Positions 32,446 to 42,071 of a stretch of DNA of 64,000 nucleotides are shown one piece after another. Positions within the stretch are counted from its first letter, which is position 1, and every line of letters starts with the position of its first letter. Under the pieces are notes generated by a model. That model had not been told where the DNA came from. It saw nothing but the letters and a program-made list of their open reading frames with translations, and ran no database searches. This stretch comes from Methylibium sp965279545. Its GTDB lineage: Bacteria > Pseudomonadota > Gammaproteobacteria > Burkholderiales > Burkholderiaceae_C. The position numbers and the translations under genes are program-made. The stretch lies in assembly GCF_965279545.1 (NCBI RefSeq), contig NZ_OZ257250.1, positions 1,736,001 through 1,800,000 of the forward strand. The letters run 5' to 3'.

Positions 32446-34224
32446 CTATTTGCCGGCGGATGCGACCAGATTGATCGCGTCCTTCACGGCCTCCTGGGCC
32501 GCATTGATCCCCGCGAGATACCCGTAGGTCATTGCCAGGCCCAGCGTGCACCCGCCGCCCCAGTAGCTCTGTCCCGCTGGTGAAGCAATGCAGTTGCCGG
32601 CGCCGTAGAGACCGGGGATCGGAACATCGGAAGGATCGAGGACTTGCGCCTTGGGATTGATCACCGGGCCGCCATTGGTATCGAGGACGCCCGAACCCAG
32701 GACGATTGCGTAGTACGGCCCTTCGGACTGGAAGGGGCGCATGGTGGGACTCGGCGTTTCACCTGTCTTCCACGCGGTTCCTTCGCGAGGTATCGAGGTA
32801 TAGCTCAGCCAGCTCGTGTCCCACTGAAACGAGCCACGCTGAAACTGCTCGTCGACGCCCTTCGCCGCGAACTGATCGAATTCGGATATCGTCCTGGACA
32901 GGGCCGCGGAGAAGTCCTCGAGGCGAACCTCCCCCCACTGGTCCGCATGCAGGTCGAGGCGTCCCTGGATGGCTTGAGCCAAGGCGTCGAGCGTTTCCCC
33001 GCGGATCACGAAAGGCGCGCTGGCGCCCGCAGCCGGCAAAGGGAAATTGCCGGCGAAGAGTTCGGCGACGCGCCGATCGTAGATCATGAACAGAAGCTGG
33101 TTCGGATACTCCTCCCGGTTGGGATCCCAGACGAAGTGCACCCGCGAGCGATCGTGATAGTTGTGCTTCTCGTTGAAGACGCGCTTGCCGTACTTGTTCA
33201 CGACGATCATGCTGTCGCCCGGCGGCTGCCATATCCCTCTCGGAACACTCGGCATGTCGAGCGTATGCTCGAGGACCACCTGCATGCGCCAGGCGTTGTC
33301 GAGATTTCCAAGTTTCGCCCCGACCGCTTGGGCAATCGGAATGAAATCTCCTTCGCTCGTGGGCACAGAACAGGTGCCATAGATGGGAGCCGACTGAAAA
33401 CTCTTCATCAGCGCCTTGTTGTGCGCGAAGCCGCCCGTGGCAAAGACCACGGCTTTGCGCGCGCGCAGCCTGAGCTCTTGACCATTGGCGGTAACCGCTT
33501 CCAGGCCAACGACCTCACCCTTCGTGTTGCGAACGAGCTTGCGCGCGCGGTGCTTGAGGAGGAAGGGCACCTTGCGTGACTCCAGCCACGTCTTGAGCTG
33601 CCGCACGAGTTCCACACCGAGTCCGTACTGCCCGTTCGGTTGCTCGGTCATGATCTGACGGCCCACGGGAACCTTGTTCTCGGGCCCTTCGAAGTAGTCC
33701 GGCAGAAGCAGGATCTGCGTCGTCTTGAGTGCGCCCACCTTTTCAAGAAACTCAAAGGTATTGGAGGCGTTGTCATAAAACGCCTCCATGAGTCGGTATT
33801 CCGACTCTGGCATTCCGAAGAATGGCGCTGCGGCCCGGTAAAGGTGCGGTCGAGCACAGCGGGCCATGTAGCGTAGCGCGTCTTCGCGGGCATCGACCAA
33901 GCCTTTGGCACGCAAGAAGCGGTTATTGGGAACCCACATCCCGCCTTCCGATTTTGCGGACGTTCCTCCGTAGGTCGGCCCCTTCTCCAGCATGATCACC
34001 GAAGCGCCCGCATTGACGGCAGCGATGGCGGCGGATGACGCTCCGGCACCCGTTCCTACGATCAGAATGTCGGCTTCGTGGGACCAGTCCATGACCGTGG
34101 CCGCACCGCTGGGCATTGCTGTCGAAGCACTGGCGAGTCCGGCTGCGCCCCCCAGCGCCGCCGAGAGAAATCCTCGGCGTGTCGGCTCGCTTTGTGTGGG
34201 CGCATCGTTCTTGGGCACCTTCAT
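32446..34224 (-). CDS. Tat-exported FAD dehydrogenase, 3-ketosteroid dehydrogenase/fumarate reductase-like
   Basis: This 592-residue protein starts with a twin-arginine signal (TRRGFLSAALGGAAG, Arg16-Arg17). The FAD-binding motif ILIVGTGAGASSAA lies near residue 53, GPTYGGTSAKSEGGMWVPNN follows, and the C-terminal motif is LYGAGNCIASPAG then GLAMTYGYLAG. The family oxidises ketosteroids or reduces fumarate-like acids. Export by Tat with a cytochrome c gene immediately downstream suggests a two-component periplasmic dehydrogenase, whereas typical KstD enzymes are cytoplasmic. The substrate is unknown. Confidence 0.87.
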   Translation of the reverse strand: MKVPKNDAPTQSEPTRRGFLSAALGGAAGLASASTAMPSGAATVMDWSHEADILIVGTGAGASSAAIAAVNAGASVIMLEKGPTYGGTSAKSEGGMWVPNNRFLRAKGLVDAREDALRYMARCARPHLYRAAAPFFGMPESEYRLMEAFYDNASNTFEFLEKVGALKTTQILLLPDYFEGPENKVPVGRQIMTEQPNGQYGLGVELVRQLKTWLESRKVPFLLKHRARKLVRNTKGEVVGLEAVTANGQELRLRARKAVVFATGGFAHNKALMKSFQSAPIYGTCSVPTSEGDFIPIAQAVGAKLGNLDNAWRMQVVLEHTLDMPSVPRGIWQPPGDSMIVVNKYGKRVFNEKHNYHDRSRVHFVWDPNREEYPNQLLFMIYDRRVAELFAGNFPLPAAGASAPFVIRGETLDALAQAIQGRLDLHADQWGEVRLEDFSAALSRTISEFDQFAAKGVDEQFQRGSFQWDTSWLSYTSIPREGTAWKTGETPSPTMRPFQSEGPYYAIVLGSGVLDTNGGPVINPKAQVLDPSDVPIPGLYGAGNCIASPAGQSYWGGGCTLGLAMTYGYLAGINAAQEAVKDAINLVASAGK

Positions 34225-34639
34225 CGGAACGTCTCCTTGAAATGTTTCGGTCGCGAACAGCGCCTGGGTCAGCGGATCATCGCCACAGTGCGCGGCGGCA
34301 GCGTTGTGTGGGTCGACCGATGGCGGAACGGAATCTCGATCACCTCACGCCGAGTAGGCCCAGCGCAAGCGATGACCAAGCATTTCCGCCCGTGGTTCAG
34401 CGTCCGCATATTTATCGACCTCTTGGAAGCATCAGTGCCGCATCCGCCTCCAGACGCGGTCGTACGGCTTCCGTGCGCGAGTTCATTCCTTTGTCCGCGG
34501 CCTCGATCAAGGTAGACGGCGGCGGAGCGAGGACATGCCGCGACGTCCGTGGGTCCAACGTCTGCTGCGAATGGGGCTCGTCGCGCATCGCACGCAGTTC
34601 TTCCAGGCATCGACGAAGCAGCGCCATCGTGAGGCTGAT
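34225..34639. other. Intergenic region between flavoprotein group and catabolic operon
   Basis: No secure gene lies in these 415 bp. One minus-strand frame of 71 codons (34412-34627) starts 12 bp after the SDR stop and opens MALLRRCLEELRAMRDE, but the rest looks unlike protein and I do not call it. The promoter of the flavoprotein group should be near 34225-34300. Confidence 0.5.
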
Positions 34640-35380
34640 TCAGAGTGAAAGACCGCCCGATACCTCGATCACGGCCCCATTGACAAAACTTGCGTCGTCG
34701 CTCGCGAGGAATGTGTAGACGCTTGCGATCTCGTCGGGTGAGCCAAGACGCCCCATCCAGCAGGCGCGCTTCAAACCGTCCAGCACCTTCTCGGGCATGG
34801 TCTTCAGCATCTCGGTTTCGACGAAGCCGGGACACACGGCGTTGACTCGAACGCCCTTTGATCCCAGTTCGCGGGCCCAGGTCTTGGTCATTCCGAGTAC
34901 CGCGAACTTGCTCGCTGCGTAGTTCGTCTGACCGAAGTTTCCGTGCAGCCCCACGACGCTCGATGCGTTCAACACGACTCCCGCACCTTGTTCGATCATC
35001 ACAGGCGCGACGCTCTGGGTGCAGTTGAAGACACCCTTCAGGTTGACGTCGATCACTTCGTCGAACTGCTGTTCGGTCATGCGTTGCAGGCGCGCGTCGC
35101 GCGTGATCCCTGCGTTGTTGACCAGGACATCGACGCGCCCGCATCGCGTCAGGACCTCCTTGAGGACTCTGTCCACGGACTCGCGATCGACGACGTCCAG
35201 CTCGTAGCCGGTGATGTCGAGGCCTTCTCGTGCCGCACTCTCGACCTCCGTGCCGATCGCGGCAGACGATCGATCGCAGATCACCACCGTAGCGCCCTCC
35301 TTGGCGAACTTGCGCGCGGTGGCTTGGCCTATGCCGGCGGCACCACCGGTGATCACGCAAACCTTGTCTTTCAGACGCAT
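34640..35380 (-). CDS. Short-chain dehydrogenase/reductase (FabG-like)
   Basis: This 246-residue classical SDR has the cofactor motif TGGAAGIGQ (residues 11-19), NNAG (88-91), catalytic Ser140/141, Tyr154 and Lys158 in YAASK, and the PG motif VCPGFVETEM. Asp36 after the second strand favours NAD(H). As the last gene of the long catabolic operon it could oxidise a secondary alcohol to a ketone or reduce a beta-keto acyl-CoA. It lies 25 bp after the RND gene. Confidence 0.88.
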   Translation of the reverse strand: MRLKDKVCVITGGAAGIGQATARKFAKEGATVVICDRSSAAIGTEVESAAREGLDITGYELDVVDRESVDRVLKEVLTRCGRVDVLVNNAGITRDARLQRMTEQQFDEVIDVNLKGVFNCTQSVAPVMIEQGAGVVLNASSVVGLHGNFGQTNYAASKFAVLGMTKTWARELGSKGVRVNAVCPGFVETEMLKTMPEKVLDGLKRACWMGRLGSPDEIASVYTFLASDDASFVNGAVIEVSGGLSL

Positions 35381-35405
35381 CTGTCTTCCTCTTCGAATCC
35401 AAAAG

Positions 35406-37799
35406 TCACGCTGCTGCTGGGACGGCCTTGCGGCTTCGCTGAACCGGGTCGAGCAGCACCGACGCCAGCGCCGGCAGCAGCACCAGGGCGCCGAACATGT
35501 TCAACGCGAACATGAAGGCCAGCAGCAGGCCCATGTCGGCCTGGAACTTGATCGGCGAGAAGATCCAGGTCGCCACGCCGGTGGCCAGCGTGACACCCGT
35601 GAGCATCACGACCTTCCCGGTGAAATGCAGCGAAGTGCGATAGGCCTGCACGACCGTCTTGCCGAGCCGGATCTGCGCCAGCATCACGCTCAGGATGTAG
35701 AGCGCGTAGTCGACGCCGATGCCCACCCCCAGCGCGATCACCGGCAAGGTGGCGACCTTGACCCCGATGCCGAGCTTCGCCATCAGCGCCTCGGCGAGGA
35801 TCGACGTGAGCGCGAGCGGCACGACCGCGCACACCACGGCACGCCAGCTGCGGAACGTGGCGAAGCACAGCGCCGTCACCGCCGCATAGACCAGCAGCAG
35901 CATCATGCGGTTGGCATCCTGAACGACGATGTTCGTCGCTGCCTCGATCCCGGCGTTGCCTGCGGCGAGCAGGAAGCGCGCGTCTTCGGCGTCGTTCGCC
36001 GCAGCAAAGTCGGTGACTTCGTTGACGATGCGCGTCAAGGTGTCCGCCTTGTGATCCGACAGGTAGGCGAACAGCGCCAGCATGCTGCAGGTCTCGTTGA
36101 AGAGCTGTGGCGGCACCTGGTTGGTCACCGAGTTCAGCAGGCCCTGTGTGCGCGGCAGCTCGTACCACTTGTCGCTGCCCTCGTTCATCAGCGTCGTGAC
36201 CTGCCTGCTCAGGCTGGCGAGCGACAGCGTCGACTCGACGCCTTCCAGTTGGCGCAAGCGAGCTTCCAGCGCGTCCACCTTGGCCTGCGTCTTGTACTGA
36301 GCACACTGCCCGGGCGGCGTCTTCACCATGACCGCGAAGACGTCGCTGCTGGCGCCGTAATTGCTGGTGAGAAAGGCACTGTCGCGGTTGTAGCGGGACT
36401 CGGGTCTGAGCTCTGGCGCGCCGGCGTCCAGATCGCCGATCTTCAAGTCCTGGGCGAGAACGGCGCCCAGGACCGCCAACAGCACCGCGCCACCGACGAC
36501 GATGGGGGCCCGGCGCCGCACTGCAAAGCTTTCGACCAACGGCTGCCACCCCGACCGCGCCTGCGACTCGACATCGTGCTCGGCAGCCTGGGATCGCCGG
36601 ATGGCGCGATCGCCGACGCCAACGTAGCTGAGAAGGATCGGCAGCAGGATCAGGTTCGTGAAGATCAGCGCGGCGACGCCGACACTCGCAATCACCGCCA
36701 GGCTGCGTATCACCTCGATCTGGATGACGAACAGCACCGCGAAGCCGACCGCGTCACACAGCAAGGCCGCCAGTCCCGCCATGAACAGCCGCCGGAACGT
36801 CAGGCGTGCCGCCACCAGCCGGTGGGCCCCGCGAGCGATGTCCTGTGTGATGCCGTTCATCTTCTGCGCCCCATGGCTCATGCCGATCGCAAAGATGAGG
36901 AAGGGCACCAGCACCGTGTAGGGGTCCAGCTGGTAACCCAGCAGTGGAACGAGGCCCATCTGCCAGACGACGGCGACCAGCGAGCAGCCCACGACCAGGG
37001 CCGTGCTGCGCAGGCAGCGCGTGTACCAGTACAAAGCGAGCATCGCGATCGCGATCGCGGCGCCGAAGAAGAGCAGCATCGCGCGCAGGCCGTCGATCAG
37101 GTCCCCGACGATCTTGGCGAAGCCCGTGATGCGGATGTCGATCGCAGCGTTGCCGTACTTCGTGCGGATCTCCTCCAGCCGGTCGGACAGCGCGCGGTAG
37201 TCCAAAGGCTTGCCGTCGGCGTCGACCGACAACAGTGGCACGAAGACCACGCTCGACTTCAGGTTCGCCGCCACGAGCTGACCGATCTCTCCCGAGCGAG
37301 CGACATTGGCCCGCAGCCGTGAAATCGACGGGGCCGAGCCGTCGTAGTCGGGCGGGATGACCGGGCCCCCGTCGAGACCGTCTTCGGTGACCGCGAGCCA
37401 GCGGGTGCCCGGGGTCCACAACGAACGCATCGCAGGCCGGTCTACCCCAGGCAGCACGAACAGTTCGTCGTTGACGCGGCGCAAGGTCTCCAGGTAGTCA
37501 CGGTCGTAGATCGATCCGTGCCGGGCTTCGACAGCAACGCGGATCGCGTTCGGGAAGAGGCCACGCAGCTCGTCCTTGTTCGCGAGGTAGCTCGCGATGA
37601 ATGGATGGCTCGCCGGGACCATGTCCTCGAACTTTGCGTTCAGCTGCACCCGAGTCGCCAGCATGCCCAGAACCAGCGTGACGAGGAGGCAGATCGCGAG
37701 CACGGCACGCCGGTGATCGAACAGCAGCCGCTCGATGCGTGATCCCGAGGCCGCATCGAACGGCGCGTTGGCGCCCGACGAGATGTCGGTGGCAATCAC
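35406..37799 (-). CDS. MMPL/RND-superfamily transporter
   Basis: This 797-residue protein has two halves. Each has a first membrane helix, a large extracytoplasmic loop and five clustered helices with the sterol-sensing-like RND core (IFAIGMSHGAQKMNGITQDI in the first half, GVGIGVDYALYILSVMLAQIR in the second). It belongs to the efflux permease type found beside DUF1302, DUF1329 and YCF48 genes in hydrophobic-compound degradation loci. It may move substrate or lipids across the envelope; direction is not known. Its start overlaps the YCF48 gene by four bases. Confidence 0.87.
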   Translation of the reverse strand: MIATDISSGANAPFDAASGSRIERLLFDHRRAVLAICLLVTLVLGMLATRVQLNAKFEDMVPASHPFIASYLANKDELRGLFPNAIRVAVEARHGSIYDRDYLETLRRVNDELFVLPGVDRPAMRSLWTPGTRWLAVTEDGLDGGPVIPPDYDGSAPSISRLRANVARSGEIGQLVAANLKSSVVFVPLLSVDADGKPLDYRALSDRLEEIRTKYGNAAIDIRITGFAKIVGDLIDGLRAMLLFFGAAIAIAMLALYWYTRCLRSTALVVGCSLVAVVWQMGLVPLLGYQLDPYTVLVPFLIFAIGMSHGAQKMNGITQDIARGAHRLVAARLTFRRLFMAGLAALLCDAVGFAVLFVIQIEVIRSLAVIASVGVAALIFTNLILLPILLSYVGVGDRAIRRSQAAEHDVESQARSGWQPLVESFAVRRRAPIVVGGAVLLAVLGAVLAQDLKIGDLDAGAPELRPESRYNRDSAFLTSNYGASSDVFAVMVKTPPGQCAQYKTQAKVDALEARLRQLEGVESTLSLASLSRQVTTLMNEGSDKWYELPRTQGLLNSVTNQVPPQLFNETCSMLALFAYLSDHKADTLTRIVNEVTDFAAANDAEDARFLLAAGNAGIEAATNIVVQDANRMMLLLVYAAVTALCFATFRSWRAVVCAVVPLALTSILAEALMAKLGIGVKVATLPVIALGVGIGVDYALYILSVMLAQIRLGKTVVQAYRTSLHFTGKVVMLTGVTLATGVATWIFSPIKFQADMGLLLAFMFALNMFGALVLLPALASVLLDPVQRSRKAVPAAA

Positions 37800-38884
37800 T
37801 GGCCGGCTCCCGTTGGCACGTCAGCCGGCCGCTGCGCGGCGCCACGCAACCCGACGCCGACGAGCCGATGATCGGCAAGCATCACGAACGCCGACAACGG
37901 TGCCTGCGTTCGCCACACGTCGGTGCTCAAGCTGCGGCCGCCGTCGTCGCTGCGCATCACGCGCCCAGCCTGATCGGCAACCAACAGACGCCCTTCGGAC
38001 GTGCGGCGTATCGCCACAATGGATGCCTGGGAACCCGAATCGACCTTCTGCCACGCGTGGATGCCGTCGCTGGACCAGTAGGCATTGCCGTTCAGCCCAC
38101 CGAGAAAGATCGACCCGTCGCCGCCGCAGGCCACCGAGAAGTAGGTGCCGTTATAGGGCGACTCGATGCGGCCGAACGATCGACCACGATCGAGCGAGCG
38201 AAGCACGACGCCCTGTTCGCCGGCGATACAGAGGCTGTCGCCCTGCGAGTCGACCGCGTAGAGATGCAAGGCGCCTGCGTTTTCGATGCGGTTCATCAGC
38301 GGCAGCCATGAAGCCCCGCCGTCCAGCGTCTCGAACGCGATTCCGTAGGCACCGACGACGACGCCGTGCCGCGCATCGAGGAAGTGCACACCGAGCAAGG
38401 GCTTGTCAGGGCCCTCGGCAACCAGCTGCTCGGCCGCCTTGAGCCGCTTGTCACCCGCGCCGCTCGACCCTGCTGCAGACTTTGCGGCTTGCAGCACGAG
38501 TGCCGCGGCCTTGATGCCGTCGAGCTGCATCTTCCAGGTCTCGCCGCCATCGGCGCTGTGCAGCACCACGGCACCGTGCCCGACGGCCCAGCCGAGTCGG
38601 GACGTCGGGAAGTGGATGGCGGTCAAGGTCACGCTGACCGGCACCACGGCCTGACGCCAGGTCGCTCCACCATCGTCGGACAAGGCGATCACGCCGCGTT
38701 CTCCGACCGCGACGATCCGCGGTCCGGCGTGCCCGACGTCGACAAGTGCGGCGCGCGCAGGGTATGTCAGCCGCAGCGCCGGACGCTCGAGCACGTCGGC
38801 CACCGGCTGCGACGCTGTCGCACCGACGGTCAGCGCGCACGCCGCCGCGACCGACACCATCTTCCACACGTCTGTTGTCCTCAT
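37796..38884 (-). CDS. Exported YCF48-family beta-propeller protein
   Basis: This 362-residue protein has a signal peptide (VWKMVSVAAACALTVGATA) and repeated BNR/Asp-box-like blades (LSDDGGATWRQ, HSADGGETWKM, LDGGASWLPL, RSLDRGRSFGRI, RSDDGGRSL). YCF48 proteins assist assembly of photosystem II in phototrophs; in heterotrophic degraders they accompany RND/DUF1329/DUF1302 genes with unknown function. The start is ATG 38884, six bases after a possible GTG. It is probably periplasmic. Confidence 0.85.
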   Translation of the reverse strand: MRTTDVWKMVSVAAACALTVGATASQPVADVLERPALRLTYPARAALVDVGHAGPRIVAVGERGVIALSDDGGATWRQAVVPVSVTLTAIHFPTSRLGWAVGHGAVVLHSADGGETWKMQLDGIKAAALVLQAAKSAAGSSGAGDKRLKAAEQLVAEGPDKPLLGVHFLDARHGVVVGAYGIAFETLDGGASWLPLMNRIENAGALHLYAVDSQGDSLCIAGEQGVVLRSLDRGRSFGRIESPYNGTYFSVACGGDGSIFLGGLNGNAYWSSDGIHAWQKVDSGSQASIVAIRRTSEGRLLVADQAGRVMRSDDGGRSLSTDVWRTQAPLSAFVMLADHRLVGVGLRGAAQRPADVPTGAGQ

Positions 38885-38902
38885 GTGCACGACCAGGCGT
38901 CT

Positions 38903-40261
38903 TCAGCGCACGCTCTCGCCAGCCATCGCCTCGCCGGTGAAGTAGCTGTCGGGAAGGCGCTTCTGGAAAGAGATGTGGCTCGGCTTCTCCGACACCATTT
39001 GGTTCGCGATCCAGTCGCCCGTCTGCAGGTTGTAATGGCCGTAGGAGCCGCCGATGACGCCCGGCAGTTCGGACGCCAGCACCGGCTGGTACCAGAACGT
39101 CTTCCAGAGCTGGCCCTTCTGGTCCCAACCATCTGCGAGCACGGCAAGCCAAGTGTCTTCGTCGAGGTAGAAGCGGCGCTTGGGCATCACATGACGCTTG
39201 CCGTCGGCGAGGGTCGCCTCGACGACCCACACGCGGTGCAGTTCCCAGCGCATCTGGTCGGGGTTCAGGAAGCGCTCGGACATCACCGCATCGATCTTCG
39301 ACGGCTGCAGCGACTTGTTGCTGTTGTAGGGGATCAGCATTTCCTTCTTGCCGACCAGCTTCCAGTCGTAGCGGTCCTGCGGACCGCCGAACACCCAGAT
39401 CTCGTCGAAGTTGCTGATGCCCGCAGTGACGAACGAAGGAGTGTCGTACAGCGCGTTGGGCAGCTTGCGCACGCGCCGCTGACCCGCAAGGTACTGCCAC
39501 AGCCGCGGACCGACGCCGACCATGTCGGTCGGGTAGCGAGCGACGATCGCCTCACCGGCCTTCTGCGGCGGCCCCTCGGTCACGAGACGCAGGACCATGT
39601 AGTCGCCCTTGAAGGTCTCGAGCGACCCGTCCTTGTAGTAGTAGGGGTACTGGTAGTCGATCACCGAGTCGGAGGAGATCAGCCGCTTGCCATCGGCCGT
39701 GACGATCCAGGTCTGGAACAGCCAGCGCGCGGCCTCGCCTTGCCAGGTCAGGATGTGGTTCCACATCGCTTCCGAGCCGGTCTTCGGGATCGGGAACGGA
39801 ATGCCACCGTAGGCTCCGGCGACCGATACGCCGTTGTTCGTCGTCTTGGCCTGGGTGGCGTTCCTGAAGGTGTTGTCGTAGACCCATTGCGGTGCCGCCG
39901 CCGTTCGCCGCGTCGTATAGACGTCGATGCGGTAGTTGGGGTACTTCTTGAACATCGCCTGATGCCCGTCGCTGATCTTGTCGGCGTACTGGGCCAGGTT
40001 CTGCGCGGTGACCGAGTACAGCGGCTTGTCCGACGCGAACGGATCGGGACGGCGGCCTCCCGGCTCGTAGCCCGGTATCGGCTGGGTGTAGCCGCCGGTC
40101 CACGCCGGGATCGTGCCTTCCTTGTTGCCGTTGCGCTCGGCGCCGAGGGGGGTCAGGGTGGTCTTGAGCTGCGCCGCTTCTTCGGCGGTCGCCGCGGCGA
40201 GGGTTGCTTGCGCCGCCAACAGCAGCGTCGTGGCACAGAGGGCGAATCGAATGGCTTGCAT
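38903..40261 (-). CDS. Periplasmic DUF1329 (LolB-like fold) protein
   Basis: This 452-residue protein has a signal peptide (FALCATTLLLAAQATLA) and the DUF1329 landmarks: LGAERNGNKEGTIPAWTGGY, FKKYPNYRIDVYTTRRTAA, YYKDGSLETFKGDYMVLRLV, RRVWVVEA-type strand pairs and KRRFYLDEDTW. The family is thought to bind hydrophobic ligands in the periplasm and is almost always paired with DUF1302. It starts 17 bp after the DUF1302 gene. It probably shuttles substrate or lipid between outer membrane and RND protein, which is an inference. Confidence 0.87.
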   Translation of the reverse strand: MQAIRFALCATTLLLAAQATLAAATAEEAAQLKTTLTPLGAERNGNKEGTIPAWTGGYTQPIPGYEPGGRRPDPFASDKPLYSVTAQNLAQYADKISDGHQAMFKKYPNYRIDVYTTRRTAAAPQWVYDNTFRNATQAKTTNNGVSVAGAYGGIPFPIPKTGSEAMWNHILTWQGEAARWLFQTWIVTADGKRLISSDSVIDYQYPYYYKDGSLETFKGDYMVLRLVTEGPPQKAGEAIVARYPTDMVGVGPRLWQYLAGQRRVRKLPNALYDTPSFVTAGISNFDEIWVFGGPQDRYDWKLVGKKEMLIPYNSNKSLQPSKIDAVMSERFLNPDQMRWELHRVWVVEATLADGKRHVMPKRRFYLDEDTWLAVLADGWDQKGQLWKTFWYQPVLASELPGVIGGSYGHYNLQTGDWIANQMVSEKPSHISFQKRLPDSYFTGEAMAGESVR

Positions 40262-40278
40262 GACGGTATTCCCGGGCG

Positions 40279-41946
40279 TCAGAAGGTGCGCTGGATCGAC
40301 AGCGTGATGAAGTCGCGGTCTTTCAGCGACTGCTTGAACGTGTAGCTGGTCGTCAGCGGGTCGAGGATCGTGCCGGCGCTGCCGAGGAAGGTCGTGTAGT
40401 TGATGCTGGCCTTCCAGGTGTCGAGATAGGTCGCGTTCAGACCGATGCTGAGGTCGCCGCCCTTGCTCCAACCGCCGTTGAACAGCGTGATGACCGACGA
40501 CCGGCCGCTCGGGTTGTAGCCAAGCCCGATCGGCGCCGAGAGTTCGAGCCCGGGCAGCACCTGGTACCAGGTCGGAATGAAGAGCACCCGAAGTCCGACG
40601 GCGTCGCGGGTCGTGTTGGGATCGAGGTTCTGCGCGTTCTTCGTGATGCTGGTCCGGCGATGCCAGGCAACCTCGCCAAGCAGGAAGCCCCCGTCCCAGA
40701 ATGCGGCCCGTTCGAGCGTGTGGATCGCCGAGACCTGCGCATGGGCGGAATTGCCGACCGGGTACAAGGGGTTGTCGTCGCCATCGGCGGCTTGGCCCGG
40801 CAGCACGACGACCGCTCCCCCGTTGGCGATGAGTGCCGTGTTGCGGCGCACCGAGATCTCGCCGGCCAGGTTGACGCTGCCGAAGGTCTTGGTGGCGCTG
40901 ACGCCGTAGGCCTTCACCCCCTGGTGGTAAACCTGCTGGTAAGTTCCGATGCTGCCGCTGGCCGGATCGGCGCCGCCGCTCGGACGCAGGTAGAACTGCG
41001 GGCTCTTGTCGTGGTAGCGGATCGCATAGAAGCCGAAGTCGGTGTCGACGGCGTCGTTGCGCCAGCGCAGCTGAACGCCGCCCTGCCCCGACCCGCTGGG
41101 CTCCAGGTCCCGGGTGCGGAAGAACGCCGCGGGTCCGCCGCCCGGCGCAATCGGCGGGCCGACGATCAGACGCTCACCGCCGACACCGACCAGATCGCCG
41201 CGGGACAGATAGCTGCCCGATGCCGGCAGGCGGTCGGGCTCCCAGTCGTACTGCACGTAGGCGCCGACCGAGATCGCCGGGTTCAGCTGGAGTTGCCCCG
41301 AGACTTGCCCGATCGGCCGCAGGAACTCTCGCACCTGGCTGTTGGGCACCGACAGCAGCTTGATGATGTCGCGCGACGACTGGCCGGCCACGATCCCGTT
41401 CTCGCCGAAGAACAGGCTCTCGCCCCAGAGCAGCGCATGCCGGCCGGCACGGGCGCTGTAGCTGGAATCGCCGACCTTGCCCTTCGCGAAGACGAACGCG
41501 TCGAGGATCTCGCCCTTGCGGCCGTGCAGCCTCTCGGTGTCTCGCGTGAAGTGCCTGGAGTCGACGGAGAACGCGTTGTAGGTGAAAGGGGAGTCGTTGT
41601 CGGTGGAGCCGTTGTAGACCGAGTCGTACCACGCAGCGCCGCTGACCCGGGCACCGACGTTGCGGTAGGTCAGGTCCGCTTCGGACAGCAGGTCGAAGCG
41701 GTTCGAGATCACTCCCCTGTCGAAGTTGCGGTCGCCGTCGTCGAAGTTCGGGTTCGGCGTGGACGTGAGCTCGGCGTCGGCCGACTTGACCCGCGCGCCG
41801 AGGCTGTACTTGACGGTGTTGTCCCAGCGCAGCTTGACGTCCGGGTTCCCGGTGCTGATCTCGAATGCCGAGGCCGGCAAGCCGAGGCCAAGGCCGAGCA
41901 GCGCGACGAGGCTGCCGATGCTTGAAGGGCGGATCGAATGTGGCAT
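40279..41946 (-). CDS. DUF1302 outer-membrane protein
   Basis: This 555-residue protein has a signal peptide ending PASAFE and a beta-barrel pattern of alternating aromatic strands with short turns. It ends in Phe (ITLSIQRTF), as outer-membrane porins do. Family landmarks are VKLRWDNTVKYSLGARV, HGRKGEILDAFVFAKGKVG and AGRHALLWGESLFFGENG. It probably admits or exports a hydrophobic compound across the outer membrane. ATG 41946 is chosen because the signal peptide starts there. Confidence 0.87.
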   Translation of the reverse strand: MPHSIRPSSIGSLVALLGLGLGLPASAFEISTGNPDVKLRWDNTVKYSLGARVKSADAELTSTPNPNFDDGDRNFDRGVISNRFDLLSEADLTYRNVGARVSGAAWYDSVYNGSTDNDSPFTYNAFSVDSRHFTRDTERLHGRKGEILDAFVFAKGKVGDSSYSARAGRHALLWGESLFFGENGIVAGQSSRDIIKLLSVPNSQVREFLRPIGQVSGQLQLNPAISVGAYVQYDWEPDRLPASGSYLSRGDLVGVGGERLIVGPPIAPGGGPAAFFRTRDLEPSGSGQGGVQLRWRNDAVDTDFGFYAIRYHDKSPQFYLRPSGGADPASGSIGTYQQVYHQGVKAYGVSATKTFGSVNLAGEISVRRNTALIANGGAVVVLPGQAADGDDNPLYPVGNSAHAQVSAIHTLERAAFWDGGFLLGEVAWHRRTSITKNAQNLDPNTTRDAVGLRVLFIPTWYQVLPGLELSAPIGLGYNPSGRSSVITLFNGGWSKGGDLSIGLNATYLDTWKASINYTTFLGSAGTILDPLTTSYTFKQSLKDRDFITLSIQRTF

Positions 41947-42071
41947 GGTTCTCTTGTCTCCTCGACTCGACGTCAGGCGTCGATAGACCCGGTTCAGGGC
42001 GAAAGGCATCCCCACGCGACCGGCCAATGACACGGTCGCGACGAGAGAAGCGGAGTGAAAGGAAGGGGGCG

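Noticed and set aside
34412..34627. 71-codon minus-strand frame after the SDR gene
   Set aside because: Only the first 20 residues look like protein; there is no clear ribosome-binding site or family.
38366..40345. Plus-strand open frame of 659 codons
   Set aside because: Antisense to the DUF1329 and YCF48 genes.
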